Shown here: in pieces, positions 1-9,550 of the stretch
Numbering within the stretch: position 1 is the first letter of the stretch
Layout of the letters: the number at the start of each line of letters is the position of its first letter
Source: Paenibacillus herberti
Lineage (GTDB): Bacteria; Bacillota; Bacilli; Paenibacillales; Paenibacillaceae
Direction: 5' to 3'
Assembly (NCBI RefSeq): GCF_002233675.1
Contig: NZ_NMUQ01000001.1
Coordinates: forward strand, 795,519-859,518
DNA: 64,000 bases
Made by a program: the position numbers and the translations under genes
Notes under the pieces: model-generated
Told to the model about the DNA's origin: nothing
Database searches by the model: none
What the model saw: the letters and a program-made list of their open reading frames with translations, nothing else

Positions 1-330
1 AGTTAATGCTACTTGAATCGGGCCGAAGCGGCTCCGACGTTGCGTTCAAGTAGTTAATGTTACTTGAATCGGGCCGAAGATGCTCCGAAGCTGCATTCAA
101 GTAGTAAAAGCTACTTGAATTGAGCCAAGGTGACTGCGACGCTGCATTCAAGTAGTTAAAGCTACTTGAATCGAGCCGAAGCGGCTCCGACGCTGCATTC
201 AAGTAGTTAAAGCTACTTGAATCGAGCCGAAGCGGCTCCGACGCTGCATTCAAGTAATTAAAGTTACTTGAATCGAGCCAAAGCGGCTCCGACGCTGCGG
301 CTCAAGTAGTTCGAGCTACTTGAATTTTGC
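1..330. repeat. Tandem 51-bp hairpin repeats
   Basis: Six units begin at 1, 52, 103, 154, 205 and 256, followed by a partial unit near 308. Each unit has outer arms CTACTTGAAT / ATTCAAGTAG and, in the best copies, an inner hairpin GAGCCG-AAG-CGGCTC. Units abut with no spacer. The array may continue left of the window. No gene is visible in 1-405; only this array and the terminator at 353-392. Confidence 0.9.
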
Positions 331-352
331 AGATGGCGATCCGCGGTTACGC

Positions 353-392
353 AAAAGGGGAATGTCCGCATGAGTGTGGACATTCCCCTTTT
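353..392 (-). terminator. Rho-independent terminator of rqcH
   Basis: A 15-bp perfect stem (AAAAGGGGAATGTCC and its complement) has a 10-nt loop and lies just beyond the rqcH stop codon. The A/T ends give a short T run on either strand. Confidence 0.8.
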
Positions 393-405
393 GGGCTGTA
401 CCTAA

Positions 406-2328
406 TTAAGATGTGATCTCCGATGGCAGTTTCTTGAGACGATCCTCGTCAGGCGTAATGAACAGCGTCTTTTGGCGGTCATAGATGACAAAACCGGGCT
501 TGGCGCCGCTCGGCTTGTGCACATGACGGATAAGTGTGTAGTCGACTGGCACCATGCTGGAGCTGCGCGCCTGGCTGTAATGAGCAGCGAGCATCGCTGC
601 TTCCTCCAGCGTCGAATCTCCGAACTCTTGCGAGCGGATGACGACGTGGGAGCCAGGAATATCCTTCGTATGGAGCCAGGTATCACCTTGGGCGGCAAGT
701 TTGTTGGTCAAATACTCGTTTTGCGTGTTGTTTTTGCCCACAAAAATCTGGATGCCTTCCGAGGAGGTATAACAGAGCAGCACCGGCTTGGTAGGCTTTT
801 TGCGCTTGGCGCCGCGTTTCTCCCGAGCTCTCAAATAACCGCCTGCAACTAGTTCCTCGCGGATTTCTTCGACATCCTGTAGAGACGCGGAGGCAAGCTG
901 TTGCAGCAGGGAATCCAGGTAGCGGATCTCCTCGCGAGCAAGCTCCATTTGCTGGAGCACCGCTCCGGTGCTGTTGCGGGCTTTGGTGTAGCGACGGAAG
1001 TACCGCTGCGCATTCTCGGACGGACTGAGCTGTGGATCTAGCTCGATCGTCACAGATGCACCGTTTTCGTCATAGTAGTTAACGACCTCGACGGTGCGAT
1101 CCCCTTTTTGGAAAGAATGCATGTAGGTGGTCAAAAGCTCGCCTAAAATCCGGTATTTCTCCGCTTCCTTAGCCTCTTCCAGAGTCGCTGCCTGTTTATC
1201 CAGCTTTTTGGCGTTTTTGGCTCGTTCGTTGTTAAGGAACTGAAGCATATCCGAAACACGCTGCTTGACGGTGTCGCGGCTGGCTTTGTCGCCGTAAAAT
1301 GCTTCCAGACATTCGCTTATAGTGCCGAAAGCTTGGCGTTCACCTTCCACGTGGGTCAATGTGGTAATGGAGAAAAACGATTTGCCATCCGGTTTGTCTA
1401 CGATATTCGGCTCATAGTCATGGTCTCTGGCGGCGTTCAAAAGAGTATTGAAAACGGGCCAAAGCTCTTGCGCCTGCACGGAATCATCCGATAGCGAACC
1501 TGAATTCGCTGCTGAGTCATGTGCAGTTCCGTCCCCCTGTCGAGCGGTAGCGGCAGCAGAACTTGCCTCTGCATCGTTCCCAGTATTTTCTACCGCTTGA
1601 TCAGCAATGGATCGTGCAGCCGCGCGGAACATAAGCTCTTTGGCCAGCAGCGGGCTAAAACCGCTGAAAGCGGAGACGAGGCGCTTCTGGGGCGGCTCGG
1701 GTAATGCCGCTGCTTCTTCAGTCGCTTCCGCTTCAAAATCGATAGAGTTGCTCTTAGGGCTTATGACCGCCCCCATAATCGCGAGGAATTCCTCACTGCT
1801 GCGTATGTCCAGCGGATTGCTCTTGCCCTGCTCGGGAGGCGAGGTGTAGCGGGAGCCGGGCATGACGATTCGGAAGCTACTAATGGCTGGTGTGATATGG
1901 TGAATGCCATCATGAATGATACCGCTTGCCGTATCGGTCAAAATAATATTGCTATGTCGTCCCATCAGCTCAATGATGATTGTTTTCAGCGATAAATCGC
2001 CTAGTTCATCCCGCTGCCGGATCTCGATGTGGATAATCCGCTCCATCCCAATCTGACGGATCGCCTCTATCTGGCCGCCCTCGCAATATTTGCGGAGCAG
2101 CATGCAGAACATTGGAGGCTCCATCGGATTCTGATAGCTGAGCTCGGTAAGATGTACGCGTGGATAGGTTGGGTTGGCCGACAGAAGCAGACGGCATCCG
2201 CCGCCGGAGCCGCGGGTTTGCAGCACCAGATCACGCTTCGTTGGTTGATGGATTTTATGAATGCGGCTGCCGACGAGCTGCTGCAGCTCGTGGACGGCAG
2301 CGCGTGTTACGAAACCGTCTAATGCCAT
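406..2328 (-). CDS. rqcH: RqcH, ribosome quality control factor (NFACT family)
   Basis: 640 aa. Family role: binds stalled 50S subunits carrying peptidyl-tRNA and recruits tRNA-Ala to add C-terminal alanine tails that mark nascent chains for degradation. The N-terminal NFACT-N region starts MALDGFVTRAAVHEL. A coiled-coil-rich middle follows, and the C-terminal NFACT-R domain carries WLHTKDIPGSHVVIR. The start at 2328 is chosen because an AGGAGGAG site lies 12 nt upstream; the frame stays open 47 codons further without family resemblance. Residues about 245-285 form an Ala/Ser/Asp-rich low-complexity insert, which helps make it longer than the roughly 570-aa Bacillus protein. It is divergent from the Ca2+ ATPase gene, as yloA/yloB are adjacent in Bacillus. 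Confidence 0.93.
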   Translation of the reverse strand: MALDGFVTRAAVHELQQLVGSRIHKIHQPTKRDLVLQTRGSGGGCRLLLSANPTYPRVHLTELSYQNPMEPPMFCMLLRKYCEGGQIEAIRQIGMERIIHIEIRQRDELGDLSLKTIIIELMGRHSNIILTDTASGIIHDGIHHITPAISSFRIVMPGSRYTSPPEQGKSNPLDIRSSEEFLAIMGAVISPKSNSIDFEAEATEEAAALPEPPQKRLVSAFSGFSPLLAKELMFRAAARSIADQAVENTGNDAEASSAAATARQGDGTAHDSAANSGSLSDDSVQAQELWPVFNTLLNAARDHDYEPNIVDKPDGKSFFSITTLTHVEGERQAFGTISECLEAFYGDKASRDTVKQRVSDMLQFLNNERAKNAKKLDKQAATLEEAKEAEKYRILGELLTTYMHSFQKGDRTVEVVNYYDENGASVTIELDPQLSPSENAQRYFRRYTKARNSTGAVLQQMELAREEIRYLDSLLQQLASASLQDVEEIREELVAGGYLRAREKRGAKRKKPTKPVLLCYTSSEGIQIFVGKNNTQNEYLTNKLAAQGDTWLHTKDIPGSHVVIRSQEFGDSTLEEAAMLAAHYSQARSSSMVPVDYTLIRHVHKPSGAKPGFVIYDRQKTLFITPDEDRLKKLPSEITS

Positions 2329-2572
2329 GGCTGTATTGTTCTCCTCCTGCTTGCGTGCGGGAATCTGCGGAAATTCATGAATTTCCCGTAGCAAAAAATG
2401 AATGCGCTGCTCCTCCAAGTGTACCACACCGGAGTAGGCCGGAACATCTCGACGGTATGCACCTCCCACTTAGGGACAAGGGATATTTCGGGGATTGTCC
2501 TCATATAGTGTCCTAGAGCCTTGCGGATGCTGGTCGCAGCATTCGTGCGACTGCAGGAGGGAGAAGAGTCGA

Positions 2573-5374
2573 ATGGAAAATAGGAATTGGCATCGGCTGT
2601 CAGAAGAAGAGCTGCTGACTCAGCTCGGCAGCTCGCCGGAAAATGGACTAGCTCCGGAGGAAGCGACAAAACGACTTTTGGAGCATGGCCGCAACGAGCT
2701 GTCTGAAGGTGAGAAGCTGTCACCGATCAAGTTGTTGCTCAATCAGTTCAAGGACTTTATGGTGTTGGTGCTGATTGGCGCTACGCTCATTTCGGGTCTC
2801 CTCGGAGAGTACTTGGACGCGATTACGATTATGGCGATTATTATCATCAATGCCGTGCTGGGCTTCGTTCAGGAGTTCAGGGCGGAGCGTTCGCTGCGGG
2901 CGCTTAAAGAAATGACGGCTCCAACGGCTCATGTGCTGCGAGGTGGAGTAGTCAATGGAGTGCCCGCAAGCGAGCTAGTGCCAGGGGATGTCATTGTGCT
3001 GCAAAGTGGTGACCGAATCCCGGCGGACATCCGTTTCCTGGCAGCCAACAGCTGCCAAGCCGAGGAATCGACGCTCACCGGTGAATCGGTACCGGTATCC
3101 AAACATGCGAAAGCGATTGACGAGGACGATATTCCGCTTGGGGACAGGCGTAATATGGGCTTCATGGGCACGATGCTGACCGGCGGCACTGGCCGAGGCA
3201 TCGTTGTATGCACCGGCATGGGAACAGAGATGGGCAAGATCGCCGATCTCATCCAGCAGACGGAGGAAATGGAGACGCCTCTGCAACGCCGCTTGGAACA
3301 ACTGGGCAAAATCCTTATCGTAGTTGCCCTTTTCCTCACCGTAATGGTCGTAGTGGCAGGTATCTTGCACGGCCAGCCAGCCTACGGCATGTTCCTGGCC
3401 GGCGTCAGCCTTGCGGTCGCCGCCATTCCTGAGGGGCTGCCGGCCATTGTGACCGTAGCGCTGGCGCTCGGCGTGCAGCGCATGATTAAGCGCAAAGCAA
3501 TCGTCCGCAAGCTGCCGTCGGTCGAGACGCTTGGCTGCGCTTCGGTCATTTGCTCCGATAAAACCGGCACGCTCACGCAAAACAAAATGACGGTTACGCG
3601 TGTATGGACGGGAAGTCGCCAGCTGGAAGTGACGGGCGAGGGCTACACCCCCCATGGTGGCTGCTTCGACGGCGCTAAACACGTTGAGGCGAAAGATGAC
3701 TCCTCGCTCCGCCGCATGCTGCAGATTGCAGCCCTATGCAATAATGCTTCATTGGTCCGAACTGTCCCGTCTGAAGACGCTGTCCCGACAGCTCGCAGTA
3801 GTTCCCCTGAGCCGGAGGCGGCTTGGGAGCTCAAGGGTGATCCGACGGAAGGCGCACTGGTCGTACTGGCAGCCAAAATGGGCATGACCGCGGGCTCACT
3901 GGAGGGACTATACCGCCGTGAGCAGGAATTCCCGTTTGACTCGGAGCGAAAGCGAATGTCGGTCGTTGTGTCGCATCAGGGCGGTCGCATCATCTACGTC
4001 AAAGGTGCTCCTGATATGCTGCTTGAGCGCTGTAATTATATTTTGTGGGAAGGCAAAGTTGTACCTTTCACCGGCACACTCCGCACTAAAGTGCAACAGG
4101 CGCAGGAAGGAATGGCCCAATCAGCGCTGCGTGTGCTCGGACTTGCTTACCGCGATCTCAAGCCTCATGACCTCTGCTCCACAGCGGATGAGGCAGAGTG
4201 CCAGCTCGTGTTCGCAGGCTTGACCGGCATGATTGACCCGCCGCGCCGCGAAGTTCAAGGAGCAATCGCCACCTGCCGCCGCGCCGGTATCAAAACGGTG
4301 ATGATTACAGGCGATCACCAGCTGACGGCCGAGGCGATCGCGGGCCAACTCGGCATCATGCCGCGAGGCGCTCTGTCGATCAGCGGGCGTGAGCTGGCAG
4401 CGATGTCGGATGATGAGCTTGATGGGGTAGTCGACAACATCTATGTTTATGCGCGTGTATCGCCGGAACACAAGCTGCGCATCGTCAAATCATTGCAGCG
4501 GCAAGGTCATGTCGTGGCGATGACCGGTGATGGCGTCAACGACGCCCCGGCTATCAAGGCGGCTGATATCGGCATTGCCATGGGCATTACCGGAACCGAC
4601 GTGTCCAAGGAGGCTTCCTCGTTAGTGCTGGGAGACGACAACTTTTCCAGCATCGTGTCGGCAATTGAGGAAGGGCGCAGCATTTATGAAAATATTCGCA
4701 AGTTTATCCGTTATCTGTTAGCTTCCAACGTCGGTGAAATTCTGACGATGTTCCTGGCGATGATGGCTGGTCTTCCATTGCCCCTGGTGCCGATCCAGAT
4801 TCTGTGGGTCAATCTCGTCACCGATGGCTTGCCAGCCATGGCGCTCGGCGTTGACCAAGCGGAGAACGATCTGATGACGCAGAAGCCTCGCCCGGCTCGG
4901 GAAAGTATTTTCGCCCGGCGGCTTGGCTGGAAAATCATCAGCCGCGGCGTGCTGATCGGTGTATGTACGCTTGGTGCGTTTTGGCTGACGCTGAAGAGCG
5001 CGCCGCAAGGCGCTCAAGGGCTGGCGCTGGCGCAAACCGTCGCATTCGTGACCTTGGTCATGGCGCAGCTGATCCATGTGTTCGACTGCCGCAGCTCGCG
5101 CTCTATTTTTCATCGCAACATTTTGCAAAATAAATATCTCGTGTTCGCGGTGCTGTCCTCACTCGTTCTGATGCTGGCGGTACTGTACGTACCTGCGTTG
5201 CAGCCGATCTTCAAGACGGTGCCAATCGGTATGCGCGAATGGTGTCTCGTACTCGTGGCGGCGGGCATTCCAACGTTCCTCATGGGCATGGGCAGCGTGC
5301 TTGGCGCCAAGCGCCGCGGACCGAAGTCCCGCATCAGCTATACGAGCAACGGCAACCAACCTTCCCTGCGCTAA
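2573..5374 (+). CDS. yloB: Calcium-translocating P-type ATPase, SERCA type
   Basis: 933 aa integral membrane pump that expels Ca2+ at the cost of ATP. Motifs in order: actuator-domain TGES (in LTGESVPVS), phosphorylation site DKTGTLT (in [15 protein letters not shown]), the nucleotide-binding domain, and the hinge [17 protein letters not shown]. Hydrophobic segments are placed as in ten-helix P2A pumps, with helix 4 carrying PEGLP. The start is set by AGGAGGG about 12 nt upstream of ATG 2573; an in-frame ATG 26 codons earlier lacks such a site. A terminator follows at 5435. The neighbourhood (next to rqcH, upstream of remA-gmk) matches yloB of Bacillus. Confidence 0.93.
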   Translation: MENRNWHRLSEEELLTQLGSSPENGLAPEEATKRLLEHGRNELSEGEKLSPIKLLLNQFKDFMVLVLIGATLISGLLGEYLDAITIMAIIIINAVLGFVQEFRAERSLRALKEMTAPTAHVLRGGVVNGVPASELVPGDVIVLQSGDRIPADIRFLAANSCQAEESTLTGESVPVSKHAKAIDEDDIPLGDRRNMGFMGTMLTGGTGRGIVVCTGMGTEMGKIADLIQQTEEMETPLQRRLEQLGKILIVVALFLTVMVVVAGILHGQPAYGMFLAGVSLAVAAIPEGLPAIVTVALALGVQRMIKRKAIVRKLPSVETLGCASVICSDKTGTLTQNKMTVTRVWTGSRQLEVTGEGYTPHGGCFDGAKHVEAKDDSSLRRMLQIAALCNNASLVRTVPSEDAVPTARSSSPEPEAAWELKGDPTEGALVVLAAKMGMTAGSLEGLYRREQEFPFDSERKRMSVVVSHQGGRIIYVKGAPDMLLERCNYILWEGKVVPFTGTLRTKVQQAQEGMAQSALRVLGLAYRDLKPHDLCSTADEAECQLVFAGLTGMIDPPRREVQGAIATCRRAGIKTVMITGDHQLTAEAIAGQLGIMPRGALSISGRELAAMSDDELDGVVDNIYVYARVSPEHKLRIVKSLQRQGHVVAMTGDGVNDAPAIKAADIGIAMGITGTDVSKEASSLVLGDDNFSSIVSAIEEGRSIYENIRKFIRYLLASNVGEILTMFLAMMAGLPLPLVPIQILWVNLVTDGLPAMALGVDQAENDLMTQKPRPARESIFARRLGWKIISRGVLIGVCTLGAFWLTLKSAPQGAQGLALAQTVAFVTLVMAQLIHVFDCRSSRSIFHRNILQNKYLVFAVLSSLVLMLAVLYVPALQPIFKTVPIGMREWCLVLVAAGIPTFLMGMGSVLGAKRRGPKSRISYTSNGNQPSLR

Positions 5375-5434
5375 ACGATGCAAAGAGAAGAGATGCAATC
5401 CAATGCTACGGAGCATCCATTCCTGTAACCTCAC

Positions 5435-5468
5435 AGCCTTCTGGCCTACTGCGCCGGAAGGCTTTTTA
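5435..5468 (+). terminator. Terminator after the Ca2+ ATPase gene
   Basis: A 7-bp stem AGCCTTC/GAAGGCT is followed by TTTTTAT, 60 bp past the stop codon. Confidence 0.75.
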
Positions 5469-5581
5469 TGATAGTAAGTGCAAATCTTCATCTGATTTGG
5501 GAATACCTTTGGAGGGGGGAATACGCTATGCTAGTAGAATCTCGAAGAGTGAATAATGATATCAAGGGAGTGCACATAGAG

Positions 5582-6412
5582 ATGGAATTTACAAAAATGA
5601 ACGGGTTGGGCAATGACTTTATCGTCGTATTTGGAGAAAAGGACCTTCCTATTGGCGTGGACAAACTCGCTGTGGACTTGTGCAACCGTTACTTCGGCAT
5701 TGGTGCGGACGGCCTTGTTTATATTCTACCTTCCGAGCGTGCGGACTTCCGCATGCGCATCATCAACTCCGACGGCTCAGAGGCGGAGCAATGCGGCAAT
5801 GCAATTCGCTGCGTCGCTAAATTTGTATTCGACAATGGTCATACGGACAAACAGTGGCTGACAATCGAGACGCTCGGCGCTGGTGTGCAGCAAGTAGAGC
5901 TGACGGTAGAGGACGGCAAGGCGGCGTTCATCCGTGTAGACATGGGTGAGCCGATCCTGGAAGGGCTGCGTGTTCCGACGACAATTGATGCTGAGCGCAT
6001 TGTTGCCCATCCAATCGAAGTGGATGGCCGCGAATTCAGCTTCACAGCTGTATCGATGGGCAATCCGCATGCAGTTATCTATGTGGATGATGCAGCAGGC
6101 TTCGATCTGGCGGCGTGGGGTCCGAAGCTGGAGACACATCCCATGTTTCCGCGCAAAACCAATGTGGAGTTTGTAACGGTTAATAGCCGCAATCATACGG
6201 ATATGCGCGTCTGGGAGCGTGGAGCAGGTCCAACGCTGGCTTGCGGCACCGGCGCCTGCGCGACGGTCGTTTCTTCCGTATTGAACGGTTTGACCGATCG
6301 CGAGGTTACTGTATCGCTTAAGGGCGGCGATCTTTTGATCGAGTGGAGCGAGGTCGACAATCATGTGTACATGACAGGTCCCGCTGCTGAAGTGTTCCGC
6401 GGCAAGCTGTAA
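5582..6412 (+). CDS. dapF: Diaminopimelate epimerase
   Basis: 276 aa. Converts LL- to meso-diaminopimelate for lysine and peptidoglycan synthesis; cytosolic and cofactor-independent. It opens with the family hallmark MEFTKMNGLGNDF. Both catalytic cysteines are visible, in AEQCGNAIRC and LACGTGAC. ATG 5582 fits the conserved family start and has AAGGGAG 11 nt upstream. ATG 5528, with a stronger GGAGGGGGG site, would add 18 residues of no recognisable homology, so both starts remain possible. It stands alone between two terminators, in the place where Bacillus has yicC/yloC. Confidence 0.92.
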   Translation: MEFTKMNGLGNDFIVVFGEKDLPIGVDKLAVDLCNRYFGIGADGLVYILPSERADFRMRIINSDGSEAEQCGNAIRCVAKFVFDNGHTDKQWLTIETLGAGVQQVELTVEDGKAAFIRVDMGEPILEGLRVPTTIDAERIVAHPIEVDGREFSFTAVSMGNPHAVIYVDDAAGFDLAAWGPKLETHPMFPRKTNVEFVTVNSRNHTDMRVWERGAGPTLACGTGACATVVSSVLNGLTDREVTVSLKGGDLLIEWSEVDNHVYMTGPAAEVFRGKL

Positions 6413-6500
6413 GCCAACTTGCAACAAGTGACTAAAGCTGTGGGTTCGCCTGAATATCATTCCGGTGATCCTGCCACATCCATTCGTAATGTTCGAAACG

Positions 6501-6545
6501 AAACGCGCCAGCCGCCCCTTAAGGGCGAGCGGCGCGTTTTTCTAA
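6501..6545 (+). terminator. Terminator after dapF
   Basis: A GC-rich stem begins AACGCGCC, closes with GGCGCGTT and ends in TTTTT. Confidence 0.8.
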
Positions 6546-6564
6546 ATCTCAGTACGAACTGATT

Positions 6565-6806
6565 CTCGTATTTCCCTTCGCATACGTACACCGATTTTCC
6601 ATCGGTATTAATCGTATTGCTCCCCATACTAGAATGGGACTAATGCATGTCCCATCTCGTATTTCCCTTCGCATACGTACACCGAAAAATACCCGGTGTT
6701 AATCGTATTGCTTCCCATACTAGAATGGGACGAATGCATGTCCCATCTCGTATTTCCCTTCGCATACGTACACCGATTTTCAATCGGTGTTAACCGTATT
6801 GCTTGA
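6565..6806. repeat. 91-bp tandem repeat with hairpins, 2.7 copies
   Basis: Units start at 6565, 6656 and 6747 with the shared opening CTCGTATTTCCCTTCGCATA. Each has a small hairpin around ACCGAT...ATCGGT. The first two also have CCCAT...ATGGG and GTCCCAT. The third unit is cut short near 6806. Confidence 0.9.
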
Positions 6807-7051
6807 GATTTCGCATTGTTACTTGTTCGTTTGACGATTATCGATTAGAATAGGTACACGAATGCCCGCCCGAGGAGACTCGTTGCATGGCATAGGCAAG
6901 TCGCTTTCAAGCAGCCCGGGGCGGCAGTCAGAGCGTTTGGGCAGCATAAAATTTGTCAACACTAGTTGCAATGGTTCCGCCCATTGCCAGATGATGGACC
7001 CGGCCAGTAGAGTCCGCTTCTGTTCCATATCGTCCGGAGGGAGAACCTGAC

Positions 7052-7312
7052 ATGGCTATCAAGCTTATCAATATCGGCTTCGGGAACATCGTATCGGCGA
7101 ACCGGATCATTTCGATCGTCAGCCCGGAATCGGCTCCGATTAAGAGAATCATCCAGGAAGCGCGTGATCGCCATATGCTGATTGATGCGACTTACGGAAG
7201 ACGTACACGCGCTGTTATCATTACGGACAGCGATCATGTCATTTTGTCGGCTGTCCAGCCGGAGACGGTAGCGCACCGGCTGTCCGCCAAAGATGACGAT
7301 CACGACGAATAA
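7052..7312 (+). CDS. remA: RemA, extracellular matrix/biofilm regulator (DUF370)
   Basis: 86 aa. In Bacillus RemA is a DNA-binding activator of biofilm-matrix and osmoprotection operons and forms oligomeric rings. The sequence has the family core, starting [19 protein letters not shown] and including [19 protein letters not shown]. The CGGAGGGAG ribosome site is well placed. It lies 14 bp upstream of gmk, as in Bacillus, so the two are probably co-transcribed. The acidic, His-rich tail is short and variable in the family. Confidence 0.92.
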   Translation: MAIKLINIGFGNIVSANRIISIVSPESAPIKRIIQEARDRHMLIDATYGRRTRAVIITDSDHVILSAVQPETVAHRLSAKDDDHDE

Positions 7313-7326
7313 TAGCGGGGAGTACT

Positions 7327-7947
7327 ATGAATAAGGGATTATTAATCGTTTTATCCGGACCGTCGGGTGTAGGCAAGGGGACAGTATGCTCGGTGCTTCG
7401 CCACAAGATGCCTGAGCTGGTCTATTCTGTGTCGGCAACGACGCGCTCGCCGAGGCTAGGCGAGACGGATGGCATCAACTATTTTTTCAAAACGCGGGAA
7501 CAGTTCCAAGAACTGATCTCGCGCGGAGCCATGCTTGAATACGCTGAGTACGTTAATAACTATTACGGGACTCCGAGGGACTTTGTGGAGCATACCATCA
7601 ACAGCGGCAAGGACATCATTCTTGAGATTGAAGTTCAAGGCGCGCTGAAGGTCAAGGAAACATTCCCCCAAGGCGTTTTCATTTTTCTCATGCCTCCGTC
7701 GCTGGAAGTGCTCAAACAGCGCATTACCGGACGCGGCACGGAGAGCCAAGAGATTATTGATTCTCGCATGTCGATCGCAGCGGAGGAGATTAACCTTATC
7801 CGCTACTACGATTATGCGGTTGTCAATGACGAGATTGAAGCGGCCTGTCACCGAATCCAAAGTATCGTGACTGCGGAACATTGCCGCAAGGAGCGTTACC
7901 TAGCCAGCCTGGCGGAGAGCATGCAAGCTGCATCCGAAAAAGCCTGA
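7327..7947 (+). CDS. gmk: Guanylate kinase
   Basis: 206 aa. Phosphorylates GMP to GDP with ATP; in Bacillota it also affects (p)ppGpp balance. The P-loop is near the N terminus ([11 protein letters not shown]), followed by the GMP-binding region with SATTRSPR and [10 protein letters not shown]. Length is normal. GGGGAG lies just upstream of ATG 7327. It is the middle gene of remA-gmk-rpoZ, with a 16-bp gap to rpoZ. Confidence 0.95.
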   Translation: MNKGLLIVLSGPSGVGKGTVCSVLRHKMPELVYSVSATTRSPRLGETDGINYFFKTREQFQELISRGAMLEYAEYVNNYYGTPRDFVEHTINSGKDIILEIEVQGALKVKETFPQGVFIFLMPPSLEVLKQRITGRGTESQEIIDSRMSIAAEEINLIRYYDYAVVNDEIEAACHRIQSIVTAEHCRKERYLASLAESMQAASEKA

Positions 7948-7963
7948 ACGGAGTGATTGACCT

Positions 7964-8167
7964 ATGTTGTATCCTTCTATTGATGAAATGATGAAAAAGG
8001 TCGACAGCAAGTATTCCCTGGTTGTTGCGGCAAGCCGACGTGCGCGTCGTCTGCGCGAAGGTGAGAAAAGCGAGCTGCGCGGGGCTAAATCCCACAAGCA
8101 GGTCGGCATCGCCCTCGAAGAAATCTACCATGATATCCTTCAGGTGGAGCAACGCAACGAGGACTAA
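7964..8167 (+). CDS. rpoZ: RNA polymerase omega subunit
   Basis: 67 aa. Omega helps fold and retain beta prime in RNA polymerase. The start MLYPSIDEMMKKVDSKYSLV and the internal segment VVAASRRARRL are typical. A CGGAGTG site precedes it. The remA-gmk-rpoZ order and the terminator at 8258 mark the end of this small operon. Confidence 0.94.
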   Translation: MLYPSIDEMMKKVDSKYSLVVAASRRARRLREGEKSELRGAKSHKQVGIALEEIYHDILQVEQRNED

Positions 8168-8257
8168 ACATCCGGGCATGCATCCCGCAAGCCGGCTTAC
8201 GGGTCAAGCCTGGTATTAAACCGGGCTGATTCGGGCCACTCGCATACGGAATTGAAT

Positions 8258-8287
8258 TAACAACCCTTGCGGTTGTTATTTTTTTAT
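8258..8287 (+). terminator. Terminator between rpoZ and coaBC
   Basis: An 8-bp perfect stem TAACAACC/GGTTGTTA has loop CTTGC and a run of seven T. It lies between genes often transcribed together, so read-through or a separate coaBC promoter is implied. Confidence 0.8.
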
Positions 8288-8329
8288 CATAGGGAAGTTC
8301 AGCTTCAAGGTACGGGGGGAGATACGGTC

Positions 8330-9550
8330 ATGTTAGACGGCAAAACGATCCTACTCGGCGTCACCGGCGGCATAGCCGCCTATAAAGCGGCTGTTTTATG
8401 CAGCAAGCTGGTGCAAAAAGGCGCGCAGGTCCATGTCATCATGACGGAATCCGCGGCTCGCTTCATTACGCCGCTTACGCTGCAGACGCTCTCGCGCAAT
8501 CCGGTTCATACGGATACTTTTAATGAAGAAGATCCAGCTGTAGTGGCTCATATCAACCTGGCGGATCGCGCCGATCTGGTGCTGATCGCACCGGCGACAG
8601 CCAATTCGCTGGCCAAGCTGGCGGCTGGTCTGGCGGACGATATGTTGAGCACGACACTGCTGGCGACTACGGCGCCAATTATAGCAGCACCCGCCATGAA
8701 TGTGCATATGTACGAGCATCCGGCGACGGTTGCTAACATGGAGACGCTCGGGCGCAGAGGCGTCCGCTTCATTGATCCTGGCACCGGACAGCTGGCTTGC
8801 GGTTATGTCGCCAAAGGAAGACTGGCCGAGCCGGAGGAGATCGTGCAAGCGGTGGAGCTTTATTTGGCGTCTCGATCCATGCTGCTTGGTAAAGAGGTCG
8901 TTGTCACTGCCGGGGGCACTGTGGAGCGCTTCGATCCCGTCCGCTACCTGACGAATGATTCTTCGGGCAAAATGGGCTTTGCCATTGCCGAAGCTGCCCG
9001 CGACCTTGGCGCCCAGGTAACGCTAATTGCGGCACGGACGACAGCGCCCACCCCGGGAGGCGTCGAGCTCGTGCAAGTGGAATCCGCTCAGCAGATGCTG
9101 GATGCGGTGCTGTCGCGTGCTGACTCTGCGGATGTCGTCGTGAAAGCGGCGGCTGTGGCGGATTACCGTCCCATTATTCGTCATGAGACGAAGCTCAAGA
9201 AGACGGGCGATACTCTTATTATAGAGATGGAAAAAACGACTGACATTTTGGCGGAGCTTGGACGGCGCAAAAATGGCCAGTTTCTGGTTGGCTTTGCGGC
9301 TGAAACGGATCGGTTGGAAGAGCATGCAATGGACAAGCTGCAGCGCAAAAACTGTGATCTAATCGTCGCCAACGACGTTACTATGGAGGGCGCCGGTTTC
9401 AACGTGGATACAAATGCAGTAAGCATTTTCGACCGGGACGGGCTTGTCGAGGCTTTGCCCGTGCTTGGCAAAAGAGAAACGGCCGACCGTCTCATGCGGC
9501 TTGTCGCGGATCGGCTGGCGGGCAGCGCCAAAGCGGGGGTCAAGCTGTGA
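8330..9550 (+). CDS. coaBC: Bifunctional PPCDC / phosphopantothenoylcysteine synthetase
   Basis: 406 aa. Two consecutive CoA-synthesis steps: CTP-dependent coupling of cysteine to 4'-phosphopantothenate (CoaB half, C-terminal) and FMN-dependent decarboxylation (CoaC half, N-terminal). The N-terminal half shows ILLGVTGGIAAYKA and PAMNVHMYEHP. The synthetase half begins near VVVTAGGTVERFDPVR with NDSSGKMG and the lysine-containing AAVADYRP...KLKK stretch. ATG 8330 is preceded by GGGGGGAG. The stop overlaps the priA start codon (GTGA), so translation is coupled. Confidence 0.94.
   Translation: MLDGKTILLGVTGGIAAYKAAVLCSKLVQKGAQVHVIMTESAARFITPLTLQTLSRNPVHTDTFNEEDPAVVAHINLADRADLVLIAPATANSLAKLAAGLADDMLSTTLLATTAPIIAAPAMNVHMYEHPATVANMETLGRRGVRFIDPGTGQLACGYVAKGRLAEPEEIVQAVELYLASRSMLLGKEVVVTAGGTVERFDPVRYLTNDSSGKMGFAIAEAARDLGAQVTLIAARTTAPTPGGVELVQVESAQQMLDAVLSRADSADVVVKAAAVADYRPIIRHETKLKKTGDTLIIEMEKTTDILAELGRRKNGQFLVGFAAETDRLEEHAMDKLQRKNCDLIVANDVTMEGAGFNVDTNAVSIFDRDGLVEALPVLGKRETADRLMRLVADRLAGSAKAGVKL

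Larger units (their letters stand above)
6413..7051. other. Gene-free stretch between dapF and remA
   Basis: 639 bp. It holds the dapF terminator, a 2.7-copy 91-bp tandem repeat, and then about 240 bp of leader before remA with no convincing gene. A weak promoter-like pair (TTGTTC at 6823, TAGAAT at 6846, 17 nt apart) may serve remA. No yicC-like gene is present. Confidence 0.6.

Noticed and set aside
1-330. CRISPR array
   Set aside because: The 51-bp units abut directly and differ gradually. There are no unique spacers of constant length and no cas genes nearby.
5468-5581. Longer dapF from ATG 5468
   Set aside because: That ATG sits in the terminator tail of the preceding gene and the added residues do not resemble DapF.
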